From NCBI RefSeq assembly GCF_024331145.1, contig NZ_JANDJO010000002.1:496001-560000 (forward strand): a stretch of 64,000 bases of DNA. Direction: 5' to 3'. The stretch's first letter is position 1, and each line of letters starts with the position of its first letter. The translations under genes and the position numbers were made by a program. The notes beneath the pieces are model-generated. The model made no database searches. It was not told the origin of the DNA and saw nothing but the letters and a program-made list of their open reading frames with translations. This DNA comes from Shimia sp. CNT1-13L.2. GTDB lineage: Bacteria > Pseudomonadota > Alphaproteobacteria > Rhodobacterales > Rhodobacteraceae. Of the stretch, positions 26,814 through 37,243 are shown one piece after another.

Positions 26814-26872
26814 CGTAGTTATACGGGAGTCGGAATATTTCTTGAACGGAATCGGCTTGTCGCGTAGTTATA
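26814..26872. repeat. Direct repeat pair CGTAGTTATA upstream of the leucine operon
   Basis: The 10-mer CGTAGTTATA occurs at 26814-26823 and again at 26863-26872, about 49 bp apart, in the control region of the leucine operon. The second copy abuts a palindrome. It could be an activator or repressor half-site pair; this is inferred. Confidence 0.5.
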
Positions 26873-26886
26873 TGAACAAGCGTTCA
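26873..26886. promoter_or_regulatory. Palindrome TGAAC-N4-GTTCA, candidate operator of leucine operon
   Basis: A perfect 5+5 inverted repeat 20 bp before the isovaleryl-CoA dehydrogenase start, overlapping the region where a transcription start would lie. The position suits repression by a catabolite-sensing regulator; leucine genes in proteobacteria are known to be controlled by MerR-type LiuR or TetR-type LiuQ. No regulator gene is adjacent, so the binder is unknown. Confidence 0.45.
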
Positions 26887-26906
26887 ATAATGGGAGACTT
26901 TGAGCG

Positions 26907-28070
26907 ATGTTCATGCACACAATGAATTTTGATCTGGGTGAAGACGTCAACGCGATGCGCGAGATGGTGCATCGCTTCGCCCAGGAGCGGATCAAGCCGA
27001 TGGCCGCGGACGTCGATTTGAAAAACGAATTCCCCAACGAGCTTTGGAAAGAGTTTGGCGAGCTTGGTCTTCTGGGTGTCACGGTGCCCGAGGAATACGG
27101 TGGGGCGGGCATGTCCTATCTTGCGCACGTCATCGTGGTCGAAGAGATCGCCCGTGCCTCGGCCTCGGTTTCGCTGAGCTATGGTGCGCATTCGAACCTC
27201 TGCGTGAACCAGATCAAGCTGAACGGCAACGAAGAACAGAAGCAGAAGTATCTCCCACGTCTTCTGTCGGGTGACCATGTTGGCGCGCTGGCCATGTCGG
27301 AGCCGTCGGCAGGATCGGACGTGGTGTCGATGAAGCTGCGTGCGGAAAAGCGCAATGACCGCTTTGTCCTGAACGGCAACAAGTACTGGATTACCAATGG
27401 TCCGGATGCGGATACCCTCGTCGTCTATGCCAAGACAGATCCGGATGCGGGCCCCAAGGGCATCACCGCCTTCCTGATCGAAAAGGAAATGAAGGGTTTC
27501 TCGACCTCGCCGCACTTTGACAAGCTGGGGATGCGCGGCTCGAACACCGCCGAGTTGATCTTTGAAGACGTGGAAGTGCCGTTCGAGAACATCCTTGGCG
27601 AAGAAGGCAAGGGTGTGAAGGTTCTGATGTCGGGCCTTGACTATGAGCGTGTGGTTCTTGCCGGGATCGGCACCGGGATCATGGCGGCCTGCCTTGACGA
27701 GGTGATGCCCTACATGGTCGAGCGCAAGCAGTTTGGTCAGCCGATCGGTAACTTCCAGCTGATGCAGGGCAAGATCGCCGACATGTACACCAAGATGAAC
27801 TCGTCCCGCGCCTATGTTTACGAGGCGGCCAAGGCCTGTGACCGTGGTGAGATCACCCGTCAGGATGCCGCTGCCTGCTGTCTCTATGCCTCAGAGGAAG
27901 CGATGGTTGTTGCGCACCAGGCCGTTCAGGCCTTTGGCGGTGCCGGTTACCTTTCGGACAACCCGGTGGGCCGTATCTTCCGCGATGCCAAGCTGATGGA
28001 AATCGGCGCGGGGACGTCGGAAATCCGCCGGATGCTGATCGGTCGCGAACTGATGGCGAAACAGGCGTGA
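26907..28070 (+). CDS. ivd: Isovaleryl-CoA dehydrogenase
   Basis: A 387-residue acyl-CoA dehydrogenase that oxidises isovaleryl-CoA to 3-methylcrotonyl-CoA in leucine breakdown, passing electrons to ETF. The family signature [15 protein letters not shown] and the C-terminal [20 protein letters not shown] are present. The catalytic base appears as Glu247 in GLDYERVVL, the position used by isovaleryl-CoA dehydrogenases rather than the C-terminal site of short/medium-chain enzymes. It is the first gene of the operon with mccB, mccA, HMG-CoA lyase and methylglutaconyl-CoA hydratase, which confirms the assignment. A palindrome and direct repeats precede it. Confidence 0.95.
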   Translation: MFMHTMNFDLGEDVNAMREMVHRFAQERIKPMAADVDLKNEFPNELWKEFGELGLLGVTVPEEYGGAGMSYLAHVIVVEEIARASASVSLSYGAHSNLCVNQIKLNGNEEQKQKYLPRLLSGDHVGALAMSEPSAGSDVVSMKLRAEKRNDRFVLNGNKYWITNGPDADTLVVYAKTDPDAGPKGITAFLIEKEMKGFSTSPHFDKLGMRGSNTAELIFEDVEVPFENILGEEGKGVKVLMSGLDYERVVLAGIGTGIMAACLDEVMPYMVERKQFGQPIGNFQLMQGKIADMYTKMNSSRAYVYEAAKACDRGEITRQDAAACCLYASEEAMVVAHQAVQAFGGAGYLSDNPVGRIFRDAKLMEIGAGTSEIRRMLIGRELMAKQA

Positions 28071-28119
28071 TCTGGTGGCGGGGAGACCCCGCCATCAAGA
28101 CACTTGCGGAGGCCTAGCG

Positions 28120-28620
28120 ATGAGACTAAAAGCACTGATTTTTCTGCCGTTTATGGCGATGCCTGCCATGGCGCAGGAGATGGTGTTCTCGGCTGCGGCG
28201 ACGGAAAGCTGTCTTGCCGCACTTGATGAGACGGGTGACCCCAAAAGCTGTATCGGGTCGTCGGCCAATGCCTGCATGGAGGCCACGCCCGGCGGGTGGT
28301 CGACCGTGGGTATGGGGGGCTGTCTCGAACAGGAGCGCCTCTATTGGGACGCGCGTCTGAATGCGGCCTACGGGGCGGTTCGTGCTGGTGCCAAGAGCGT
28401 GGATGCGGAGATGCGCGAAATCGGGGCGAGCGCCCCGTCGCAGGCCGAGGCGTTGCTGGCGATGCAGCGGGCCTGGATCGCCTACCGCGATGCCTCCTGC
28501 GATTATGAACGCTCTCTCTGGGGCGGGGGGACTGGCGGTGGCCCGGCAACCGTGTCCTGCCAAATGTACCTGACCGGCGAGCAGGCGCTTTACCTAGAAG
28601 CGCAGCTTGTTGTGAACTGA
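28120..28620 (+). CDS. Secreted LprI/DUF1311-like protein
   Basis: A 166-residue exported protein with signal peptide [19 protein letters not shown] (cleavage after AMA). The mature part carries six or more cysteines and the DUF1311 pattern: [19 protein letters not shown] early, then [17 protein letters not shown], and a Gly-rich loop before SCQMYLT. The family includes a mycobacterial lysozyme inhibitor, LprI, but most members have no known role. It has a good GGAGG ribosome site and sits 49 bp after ivd and 19 bp before mccB on the same strand, so it is probably part of the leucine operon although the link to that pathway is unclear. Confidence 0.8.
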   Translation: MRLKALIFLPFMAMPAMAQEMVFSAAATESCLAALDETGDPKSCIGSSANACMEATPGGWSTVGMGGCLEQERLYWDARLNAAYGAVRAGAKSVDAEMREIGASAPSQAEALLAMQRAWIAYRDASCDYERSLWGGGTGGGPATVSCQMYLTGEQALYLEAQLVVN

Positions 28621-28639
28621 ATTCGAAGGATTTGAAATC

Positions 28640-30247
28640 ATGGCGAAAATCCAATCCAAGGCTCTGACCACGTCAGACGATTTCCAGGCCAACCGTGCCG
28701 CGCATCTCGAGGCGCTGGGCGTGGTGGCGGAAGCGGCGGCCAAGGCGACCCAGGGCGGCGGCGAGCGTTCGCGCGAGCGTCACGTCAGCCGTGGCAAGAT
28801 GCTGCCGCGCGAGCGGGTGGCGAACCTGCTTGATCCGGGCTCTCCTTTCCTTGAGGTCGGTGCCACGGCGGCGCATGACATGTATGGCGATGCCGCGCCC
28901 TGTGCCGGTGTGATTGCCGGGATTGGCCGGGTTGAAGGCCAGGAAGTCATGGTGGTCTGCAACGATGCCACCGTGAAGGGCGGCACCTACTATCCGATGA
29001 CCGTGAAGAAACACCTGCGGGCGCAGGAGATCGCGGAAGAATGCAACCTTCCTTGCATCTACCTTGTGGACTCGGGCGGTGCGAACCTGCCGAACCAGGA
29101 TGAGGTGTTCCCGGATCGCGAGCACTTTGGTCGCATCTTCTTTAACCAGGCGAACATGAGCGCCCAGGGCATTCCGCAGATCGCGGTCGTGATGGGCTCC
29201 TGTACGGCAGGGGGCGCCTATGTGCCGGCGATGTCGGATGTGACAATCATCGTGAAAGAGCAGGGGACCATCTTCCTTGCCGGCCCTCCGCTGGTAAAGG
29301 CCGCGACGGGCGAGGTTGTGTCTGCCGAAGACCTTGGTGGCGGTGATGTCCACACGCGCCTCTCTGGCGTGGCGGATTACCTGGCCGAGGACGACGCCCA
29401 CGCGCTGGCGCTGGCACGTCGCGCGGTGAGCCACCTGAACCGCACCAAGCCGCAGACCGTGCAATGGCAATCGTCTGAAGAACCAGCCTATGACCCCGAG
29501 GAAATCCTTGGCGTGGTTCCGGCAGGGCTGCGGACGCCCTATGACATTCGCGAAGTCATTGCCCGCACCGTGGATGGGTCGCGGTTCGATGAATTCAAAC
29601 CCCGCTTTGGCGAGACGCTGGTGACCGGTTTTGCCCATGTCAAAGGTTGTCCGGTTGGTATCGTGGCCAACAATGGCGTGCTCTATTCCGAAAGTGCCGC
29701 CAAGGGCGCGCATTTCGTGGAGCTGTGTTCGCAGCGGGGTATTCCGCTGGTGTTCCTGCAAAACATCACCGGTTTCATGGTCGGGCAGAAATACGAAGCC
29801 GAAGGCATCGCCCGCCATGGCGCAAAGATGGTGACCGCCGTGGCCACCACCAAGGTGCCGAAGATCACCATGCTGGTGGGCGGCTCTTTCGGGGCCGGCA
29901 ACTATGGCATGGCCGGTCGCGCCTATAGCCCGCGTTTCCTGTGGACCTGGCCTAACAGCCGGATCTCGGTGATGGGCGGCGAACAGGCGGCTGGTGTTCT
30001 GGCCACCGTGAAACGCGACGCCATCGAACGGCAGGGCGGGGAATGGTCGGCCGAGGAAGAGGCTGCCTTCAAACAACCCACGCTGGACATGTTCGAGCAC
30101 CAGAGCCACCCGCTCTATGCTTCGGCGCGCCTTTGGGATGACGGCATCATCGACCCGCGCAAGACGCGCGATGTGCTTGCCCTGTCGCTGTCGGCCTCGC
30201 TTTGTGCGCCGATCGAAGAGACCAGGTTCGGCGTGTTCCGGATGTAA
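28640..30247 (+). CDS. mccB: Methylcrotonyl-CoA carboxylase, carboxyltransferase (beta) subunit
   Basis: A 535-residue carboxyltransferase that moves CO2 from carboxybiotin to 3-methylcrotonyl-CoA. Motifs of biotin-dependent carboxyltransferases are present: [47 protein letters not shown], and [15 protein letters not shown] for the oxyanion loops. The length and the NLPNQDEVF stretch favour methylcrotonyl-CoA over propionyl-CoA carboxylase. It is partner of the biotin-carrying subunit at 30327-32276, with a GC-rich hairpin element in the 79-bp gap. Confidence 0.95.
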   Translation: MAKIQSKALTTSDDFQANRAAHLEALGVVAEAAAKATQGGGERSRERHVSRGKMLPRERVANLLDPGSPFLEVGATAAHDMYGDAAPCAGVIAGIGRVEGQEVMVVCNDATVKGGTYYPMTVKKHLRAQEIAEECNLPCIYLVDSGGANLPNQDEVFPDREHFGRIFFNQANMSAQGIPQIAVVMGSCTAGGAYVPAMSDVTIIVKEQGTIFLAGPPLVKAATGEVVSAEDLGGGDVHTRLSGVADYLAEDDAHALALARRAVSHLNRTKPQTVQWQSSEEPAYDPEEILGVVPAGLRTPYDIREVIARTVDGSRFDEFKPRFGETLVTGFAHVKGCPVGIVANNGVLYSESAAKGAHFVELCSQRGIPLVFLQNITGFMVGQKYEAEGIARHGAKMVTAVATTKVPKITMLVGGSFGAGNYGMAGRAYSPRFLWTWPNSRISVMGGEQAAGVLATVKRDAIERQGGEWSAEEEAAFKQPTLDMFEHQSHPLYASARLWDDGIIDPRKTRDVLALSLSASLCAPIEETRFGVFRM

Positions 30248-30260
30248 TCTTCTTCTTTGC

Positions 30261-30299
30261 TCAAATACTCCCGGGGGTCCGGGGGCAGCGCCCCCGGCT
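30261..30299. repeat. GC-rich intergenic hairpin element (REP-like)
   Basis: TCAAATACTCCCGGGGGT is followed by a perfect stem (CCGGGGGC at 30279-30286 with GCCCCCGG at 30290-30297, loop AGC) between mccB and mccA. Elements of this wording recur in intergenic gaps of roseobacter genomes (recollection, not tested here). Lying within an operon, it may stabilise the mccB message or attenuate transcription. Confidence 0.6.
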
Positions 30300-30326
30300 C
30301 CGTCCTAACCAACAAGGACCAACCCG

Positions 30327-32276
30327 ATGTTCAATAAAATCCTGATTGCAAACCGTGGCGAAATCGCCTGCCGCGTGATGGAAACTGCCCGTGCGATGGG
30401 TGTGAAAACCGTGGCTGTTTACTCGGATGCGGATGCGCTTTCGAAACATGTCGCGATGGCGGACGAGGCCGTGCATATCGGCGGATCGGCGCCTGCCGAA
30501 AGCTATCTTAAGGGCGATGTGATCATTGCTGCCGCGCAGGAGACCGGTGCGCAGGCGATCCACCCCGGTTATGGGTTCCTCTCCGAGAACCCGGACTTTG
30601 TGGACGCGGTTGAAAAGGCCGGTCTGGTCTTCATCGGCCCCTCGGCAGATGCGATCCGCAAGATGGGGCTCAAGGATGCCGCCAAGGCGTTGATGGAAGA
30701 GGCCGGTGTTCCGGTGGTGCCGGGCTATCACGGCGACAATCAGGATGCGGCTTTCCTTGCATCAGAGGCCGAGAAGATCGGCTATCCCGTTCTGATCAAG
30801 GCGGTTGCCGGCGGTGGCGGCAAGGGGATGCGCCTTGTCGAGGCACCCGAAGAGTTCGCGGATGCGCTTGCCAGTGCGCAGGGCGAGGCCACCACGGCCT
30901 TTGGCAATGCGGATGTTCTGATCGAGAAATACGTGACCCAGCCGCGCCACGTCGAGGTGCAGGTCTTTGGTGATGGCACCCATGCGGTGCATCTGTTCGA
31001 GCGGGACTGTTCGTTGCAGCGTCGCCACCAGAAGGTGATCGAAGAGGCCCCCGCGCCGGGCATGAGCGCCGAGGTGCGTGAGGCGATGGGGCAGGCCGGT
31101 GTGCGTGCCGCCGAGGCGATTGGCTACAAGGGCGCGGGTACGGTCGAGTTCATCGTGGACGGCTCAGACGGGTTGCGGGCGGATGGGTTCTGGTTCATGG
31201 AAATGAACACCCGCCTGCAGGTGGAGCATCCGGTGACCGAGGCGATCACGGGCGTTGACCTTGTGGAATGGCAGCTGCGGGTTGCGGCAGGGGAAAGCCT
31301 GCCTGCGAGCCAGGAAGAGCTGACGATCTATGGTCACAGTTTCGAGGTGCGCCTTTATGCCGAAGATGTGCCCAAGGGCTTCCTGCCTGCGACGGGCACC
31401 CTGAGCCATCTGGATTTCCCGGAAGGGGCGCGCTCGGACAGCGGGGTTCGGACCGGCGACACGATCAGCCCGTTCTATGACCCGATGATTGCCAAGATCA
31501 TCACCCATGGGCCAACTCGTGCAGTTGCGCTGTCGCGGATGCGCACGGCACTTGCCGAGACGCAGGTTGGCGGCACGGTGACCAACCTCGCATTTCTGGG
31601 TGCTTTGTGTGACCACGCGGGCTTTGCCGCGGGCGAAGTGGACACGGGCCTGATTGCACGGGATCTGGATGACCTGGTGCAGGAGGTGGCCCCGACCGCG
31701 GCCCAGACCGCATGGGCGGGAATGGTCGCGCTGGGTCTGAACGCGGCATCGGCCCCGGAAGGCGGGTTCAATCTCTGGGGACCGCTGGAGCGCAGTGTCA
31801 CCATCGCGCATGGCGACGAAGAGGTCGTGGTCAAGGTGATGATGGATGGTGCCGACAGGGCAGAGGTTCTGGTTGGCGAGACAACCGTTGTTGCCGAACG
31901 CATCGGTGGCGGCTGGCATCTTGATGGCAAACGCGCCGCGCCCGTGGGCGTAAGTGACGGCAAGGTCAGCGTTTTTGCCCGCTACGGGATGGAGTTCGAC
32001 GTGGTTGATCCGCTGGCGCGGGATGCCGATGGTGGCGCGGCGGGCAACGTGATTGCAGCACCGATGCCGGGCTTGGTGAAGGCGATCTTTGCCGAGCCGG
32101 GACAAGAGGTGAAGGAAGGCGATCGCCTTGCCATTCTGGAAGCGATGAAGATGGAACACTCGCTTTTGGCCGCACGCGATGGCATCGTGGCCGAGGTTCT
32201 GGCCCATGCTGGTGATCAGGTGCAGGACGGTGCCGCGCTGATCCAGCTGGTCGAGGAGGACGAGGAGGCCGCATGA
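30327..32276 (+). CDS. mccA: Methylcrotonyl-CoA carboxylase, biotin-containing (alpha) subunit
   Basis: A 649-residue protein with a biotin carboxylase domain (residues 1-450) and a C-terminal biotinyl carrier domain. It starts MFNKILIANRGEIACRV; the ATP-grasp glycine loop is KAVAGGGGKGMRLV; and EMNTRLQVEHPVTE is the biotin-carboxylase active site. The biotin attachment site is Lys608 in EAMKMEH. It carboxylates its own biotin, and MccB transfers the carboxyl group to 3-methylcrotonyl-CoA. The stop overlaps the next gene by ATGA. The biotin ligase encoded at 52517-53269 is a candidate modifier. Confidence 0.95.
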   Translation: MFNKILIANRGEIACRVMETARAMGVKTVAVYSDADALSKHVAMADEAVHIGGSAPAESYLKGDVIIAAAQETGAQAIHPGYGFLSENPDFVDAVEKAGLVFIGPSADAIRKMGLKDAAKALMEEAGVPVVPGYHGDNQDAAFLASEAEKIGYPVLIKAVAGGGGKGMRLVEAPEEFADALASAQGEATTAFGNADVLIEKYVTQPRHVEVQVFGDGTHAVHLFERDCSLQRRHQKVIEEAPAPGMSAEVREAMGQAGVRAAEAIGYKGAGTVEFIVDGSDGLRADGFWFMEMNTRLQVEHPVTEAITGVDLVEWQLRVAAGESLPASQEELTIYGHSFEVRLYAEDVPKGFLPATGTLSHLDFPEGARSDSGVRTGDTISPFYDPMIAKIITHGPTRAVALSRMRTALAETQVGGTVTNLAFLGALCDHAGFAAGEVDTGLIARDLDDLVQEVAPTAAQTAWAGMVALGLNAASAPEGGFNLWGPLERSVTIAHGDEEVVVKVMMDGADRAEVLVGETTVVAERIGGGWHLDGKRAAPVGVSDGKVSVFARYGMEFDVVDPLARDADGGAAGNVIAAPMPGLVKAIFAEPGQEVKEGDRLAILEAMKMEHSLLAARDGIVAEVLAHAGDQVQDGAALIQLVEEDEEAA

Positions 32277-32932
32277 TCCTGTTGCACCACATTCCGTTTT
32301 CGCGATCGTTCCGCGTGCTCTGGCTTCTTGAGGAGATGGGGCTGCGCGCGGAGCTCAAGCACTATTCCATCACCGATGGATCGTTGCGTGCGGCGGAGTT
32401 CAAGGCGATTTCTCCGGTGGGACGTGTGCCCGCGCTGGAAATTGACGGGATCACCATCTTCGAAAGCCCGGCCATCATCGAATACCTTGCCGAGACCCGG
32501 CCCGAGCACGGGCTGGGACGGTTGCCGGGCGATCCCGAGCGGGTGGCGTATCTCGAGTGGCTGGGGTTTGGGGAAACGCAGGCCAGTATACTCGGCTCGC
32601 TCAACATGCAGCATCTGTTCATGGGGGATCCGACACCGGCCTCTCCGGTGATGATGAAACTTGAGGCGGCCCGTCTTGGTGCAACGCTGAAGGCCATGGA
32701 CCGGGTGCTTGCGGATCGCGACTGGCTGTTGCCGTCGGGGTTTTCGGCGGCGGATACGATGATGGGGTTCAACCTGTTCTCGGCGCCTTACTATGTGCGG
32801 CTTGACCGTTTCCCGAATGTGCAGGCCTATATCGCGCGGATCGAAGCGCGTCCGGCCTATCAGAAGGCCCGTGAACTGGATGGGCAGCAGGAGTTCTACA
32901 AGCAGGACTTCTATGACGTGCCGGAGGCCTGA
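32273..32932 (+). CDS. Glutathione S-transferase family protein, copy 1
   Basis: A 219-residue cytosolic protein with an N-terminal thioredoxin-fold GST domain (HHIPFSRSFRVLWLLEEMG; RVPALEIDG and ESPAIIEYLAE for the glutathione site) and a helical C-terminal domain. Ser in PFSRS is the likely thiolate-stabilising residue. It is translationally coupled to mccA by an ATGA overlap and followed 3 bp later by a paralogue; both end in a shared YxQDFYxxP motif not usual for GSTs. Its role beside leucine degradation is unknown; glutathione-dependent detoxification of a reactive acyl-CoA intermediate is one possibility. Confidence 0.88.
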   Translation: MILLHHIPFSRSFRVLWLLEEMGLRAELKHYSITDGSLRAAEFKAISPVGRVPALEIDGITIFESPAIIEYLAETRPEHGLGRLPGDPERVAYLEWLGFGETQASILGSLNMQHLFMGDPTPASPVMMKLEAARLGATLKAMDRVLADRDWLLPSGFSAADTMMGFNLFSAPYYVRLDRFPNVQAYIARIEARPAYQKARELDGQQEFYKQDFYDVPEA

Positions 32933-32935
32933 AGG

Positions 32936-33601
32936 ATGAAAATCGTTTTGCACCATGCGCATGAGGCGCGTTCGATGCGCGTGCTTTGGATGCTGGAAGA
33001 GCTGGGCGTGCCCTATGACGTGGTGTTGCACAACTTTTTCGACAAATCGCTGCGCAGCCCGGATTATCTTGCCATCAACCCGGCGGCACGGGTGCCAGCG
33101 CTGGAGATCGACGGGCAGGTTATCTGCGAAAGCGGGGCGTCCATTGAATACCTGTGCGAGCTGTTTCCCGAAAAGGGGCTTGGTCGGCCCGCTGGCGATC
33201 CGGAGAGGATGGCGTGGCTGGATATGCTGCATTATGCCGAAAGCATTGGGCAGCATGTGGCGAACCTGACCCAGGCGCATATTGTTCTTTACAAGCCTGA
33301 CATGCGGTCTCCGACCCAGATGAACCTTGAGGCGCGACGTTTGCTGAAGGTTCTGGGGCGGCTGGAAAACCGGCTTTCGGATGGGCGCGAGTTTGTCATG
33401 CAAAGCGGCTTCAGCGGTGCCGACTGTGCCGTCGGCTATGGCGTCGACGTGGCGCGCCGCTTTGTGGCCTTTGACGCATTGCCGCGCGTTGCGGCCTATC
33501 GCGACCGTCTTGTGGCACGCCCCGCATTCAAGGCTGCTCTTCCGCCAGAGGGGGTGCAGTGCATCTATACCCAGGATTTTTATGAGGCACCGGATGTCTG
33601 A
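32936..33601 (+). CDS. Glutathione S-transferase family protein, copy 2
   Basis: A 221-residue GST-like paralogue of the previous gene, with the same domain order (ARSMRVLWMLEELG, RVPALEIDGQVICESGASIE) and the same C-terminal ending (YTQDFYEAPDV against YKQDFYDVPEA). The first strand reads HHAHEARSMR, so the catalytic Ser position differs slightly from copy 1. Its 3' end overlaps the HMG-CoA lyase start by 8 bases. A tandem duplication embedded in the leucine operon. Confidence 0.88.
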   Translation: MKIVLHHAHEARSMRVLWMLEELGVPYDVVLHNFFDKSLRSPDYLAINPAARVPALEIDGQVICESGASIEYLCELFPEKGLGRPAGDPERMAWLDMLHYAESIGQHVANLTQAHIVLYKPDMRSPTQMNLEARRLLKVLGRLENRLSDGREFVMQSGFSGADCAVGYGVDVARRFVAFDALPRVAAYRDRLVARPAFKAALPPEGVQCIYTQDFYEAPDV

Positions 33602-34451
33602 CTTTGTCGAAATCTTCGAAATGGGCCCGCGCGACGGGCTGCAGAACGAAAAACGCCTGATCCCGACCGAGGAGAAGATCGCGCTGGTGGATTGCCTGAG
33701 CGAGGCCGGGTTCAAACGGATTGAAGTGGCCAGTTTCGTGAGCCCGAAGTGGGTGCCGCAGATGGCGGATTCCGCCGATGTTCTGGCGGGTATTTCGCGG
33801 GCCAAAGGCGTGTCCTATGCGGCGTTGACCCCGAACATGAAGGGGTTTGAGGGCGCGGTTGCGGCAAAGGCGGACGAAATCGCCATTTTCGGGTCGGCGT
33901 CCGAAGGGTTTTCTAAGGCCAACATCAACGCGACGATTGCCGAATCCATTGAACGCTTTGTTCCGGTTGCCGAAGCCGCGAAGAACATTGGCCTGCCGGT
34001 GCGGGGCTATGTCTCTTGCGTGACGGATTGCCCTTATGACGGTGCGACACCGCCGGAACAGGTGGCAAGGGTCGCTAGGATGCTCGCCGATCTGGGATGC
34101 TATGAGATTTCGCTGGGCGACACCATCGGGCAGGGCACGCCGGAAACCATTCGCGCGATGCTGGAGGCGGTTCTTCAAGAAGTGCCAGCTGCAAAGCTGG
34201 CCGGACATTACCATGATACCGCGGGGCGGGCCTTGGTGAACATCGAGGCCTCGCTCGACCTTGGGCTGCGGGTGTTTGATGCGGCCGTTGGCGGGTTGGG
34301 CGGTTGCCCCTATGCGCCGGGGGCCAAGGGCAACGTGGCAACAGAAGCGGTGCACGAGCGCGTGCGTGCGCTTGGGTTTGACACCGGTCTGGATGCGGCG
34401 GTTCTGGCCAAGGCCGGAGCCATGGCGCGGGCGATGCGGCAGGAGGGGTAA
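33594..34451 (+). CDS. mvaB: Hydroxymethylglutaryl-CoA lyase
   Basis: A 285-residue TIM-barrel enzyme splitting HMG-CoA into acetoacetate and acetyl-CoA, the last step of leucine breakdown. The DRE-TIM motif GPRDGLQNE (residues 11-19), HYHDTAGRA with the metal-binding histidines, and the conserved Cys loop GGLGGCPYAPGAKGN are intact. The ATG at 33594 begins SDFVEIFEMGPRDGL and overlaps the preceding GST gene by 8 bases; a longer frame within that gene is not plausible. Confidence 0.95.
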   Translation: MSDFVEIFEMGPRDGLQNEKRLIPTEEKIALVDCLSEAGFKRIEVASFVSPKWVPQMADSADVLAGISRAKGVSYAALTPNMKGFEGAVAAKADEIAIFGSASEGFSKANINATIAESIERFVPVAEAAKNIGLPVRGYVSCVTDCPYDGATPPEQVARVARMLADLGCYEISLGDTIGQGTPETIRAMLEAVLQEVPAAKLAGHYHDTAGRALVNIEASLDLGLRVFDAAVGGLGGCPYAPGAKGNVATEAVHERVRALGFDTGLDAAVLAKAGAMARAMRQEG

Positions 34452-34491
34452 GTGCTCTGCCTGAAGAATTCTCATCACGAGGGGAAGATGA

Positions 34492-35277
34492 ATGTTTGAA
34501 ACAGTGACCATTGAAACGGATGCACGTGGTGTCGCGACGCTGACGCTGAACCGGGCCGAAAAGCACAACGCGATGTCCGGCGAGATGCTGGTGGAGTTGA
34601 AGGCGGCGGCCGAGCAGCTTGCCGCCGATGATGCGGTGCGCGTGGTGATCCTGACGGGGGCGGGCAAGTCGTTCTGTGCCGGTGGTGATCTGGGCTGGAT
34701 GCGGCAGCAGATGGAGATGGACGCCGCGACCCGGGGCAAGGAGGCCCGCAAACTGGCCGAGATGTTACAGGCTTTGAACACGCTTCCCAAGCCACTGATT
34801 GGTCGTGTGCAGGGCAATGCGTTTGGCGGCGGCGTTGGCATGGCCAGCGTGTGTGACGTGACAATCGGTGTCGACAGCCTGACGATGGGTCTGACCGAGA
34901 CGCGGCTTGGCCTCATTCCGGCGACGATTGGCCCCTACGTCGTGTCGCGCATGGGTGAGGCGATGGCGCGGCGCGTGTTCATGTCGGCGCGCCTGTTCAA
35001 GGCGGATGAGGCAGTCACACTTGGGCTCTTGGCCAAGGCGGTTCCGATGGAAGATCTGGACGCGGCGGTCGAGGCGGAAGTGGTGCCGTATCTTTCGTGC
35101 GCACCGGGGGCGGTGGCCTCTGCCAAGGCGCTTGCACGGGCCTTGGGGCCCCGGATCGATGACGAGGTGATCGACATGACGATCGCGGCCCTGGTCAAGG
35201 CCTGGGAGGGGGACGAGGCGCCGGAAGGCATCGCGGCGTTCTTCGAGAAACGGAAGGCTGCCTGGATATCTTCGTAA
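34492..35277 (+). CDS. liuC: Methylglutaconyl-CoA hydratase (enoyl-CoA hydratase family)
   Basis: A 261-residue crotonase-fold enzyme. The oxyanion-hole segments LTGAGKSFCAGGDLGWMRQQ and GNAFGGGVGMASVCDV are clear. By context it hydrates 3-methylglutaconyl-CoA to HMG-CoA between MccAB and HMG-CoA lyase; by sequence alone it could be a general enoyl-CoA hydratase. It is the last gene of the leucine operon, 40 bp after HMG-CoA lyase, with a GGGGAAG ribosome site, and is followed by a terminator. Confidence 0.88.
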   Translation: MFETVTIETDARGVATLTLNRAEKHNAMSGEMLVELKAAAEQLAADDAVRVVILTGAGKSFCAGGDLGWMRQQMEMDAATRGKEARKLAEMLQALNTLPKPLIGRVQGNAFGGGVGMASVCDVTIGVDSLTMGLTETRLGLIPATIGPYVVSRMGEAMARRVFMSARLFKADEAVTLGLLAKAVPMEDLDAAVEAEVVPYLSCAPGAVASAKALARALGPRIDDEVIDMTIAALVKAWEGDEAPEGIAAFFEKRKAAWISS

Positions 35278-35303
35278 GCGAACCCCTAGAATTTTTTCAC
35301 CTG

Positions 35304-35330
35304 CGCCGCCCTAACATCGGGGCGGCGTTT
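35304..35330 (+). terminator. Terminator after the leucine operon
   Basis: A perfect 8-bp stem (CGCCGCCC / GGGCGGCG) with an 8-base loop is followed by TTT, 26 bp after the hydratase stop. Confidence 0.78.
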
Positions 35331-35751
35331 GCCGTTTTGCGCCCTGTTGCAGGGGCGATTTCTGCAAAGAATGAGTCTCTGGCGTTCAATTCGTGCGGAC
35401 CTTGGCTTTGGTTGTCGATAAATTGATCGCCAAGTTGACGCAGGGTGCCCAAGAAAATTAATTTCGCATTTTTCCTGCATCTTTGGGCTTGCGACGCGGC
35501 TGTGTGGTCGGCTTGGCGCATCAGCCGGCAAAAACGCCGTATTTCTTTATGAAATGGGGGTCGACCAATTGCCGCAGGATGGTTGAACAGAGAGTGTATA
35601 CCTTTGTATGCAAGGGCGATGCGCCTTAATTTCATATTATTGAATGTGTGCGCGCTTGGTTGACCCTGCCATGGGGCAGGGGTAAACCCGCTCTAGTAAA
35701 TACAGCCATCTGACTGCACGAATTTTTCAACGTGCATGAAAGGAGCCACCT
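35331..35751 (+). promoter_or_regulatory. Control region upstream of the nuo operon
   Basis: About 420 bp without a credible gene, distinctly more AT-rich than its surroundings. Near its 3' end are TTGACC (35660-35665), a palindrome CCCTGCC-N4-GGCAGGG (35664-35681) and GTAA-N7-CTAGTA (35682-35698), which resembles the GTCA-N7-CTAGG motif seen before three other genes. The nuo promoter and its regulator sites should be here. The leader from such a promoter to nuoA would be about 50 bases. The upstream 300 bp hold no recognisable RNA gene. Confidence 0.55.

Positions 35752-37242
<1,491 letters not shown>

Positions 37243-37243
<1 letters not shown>

Noticed and set aside
26873-26886. TGAAC-N4-GTTCA read as a LexA (SOS) box
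   Set aside because: The GAAC-N4-GTTC form is that of Gram-positive LexA; alphaproteobacterial LexA sites are GTTC-N7-GTTC, and the downstream genes are catabolic.
35297-35635. Minus-strand frame of 112 codons in the gap before nuoA
   Set aside because: No ribosome site, overlaps the leucine-operon terminator, and its composition is unlike genuine genes nearby.
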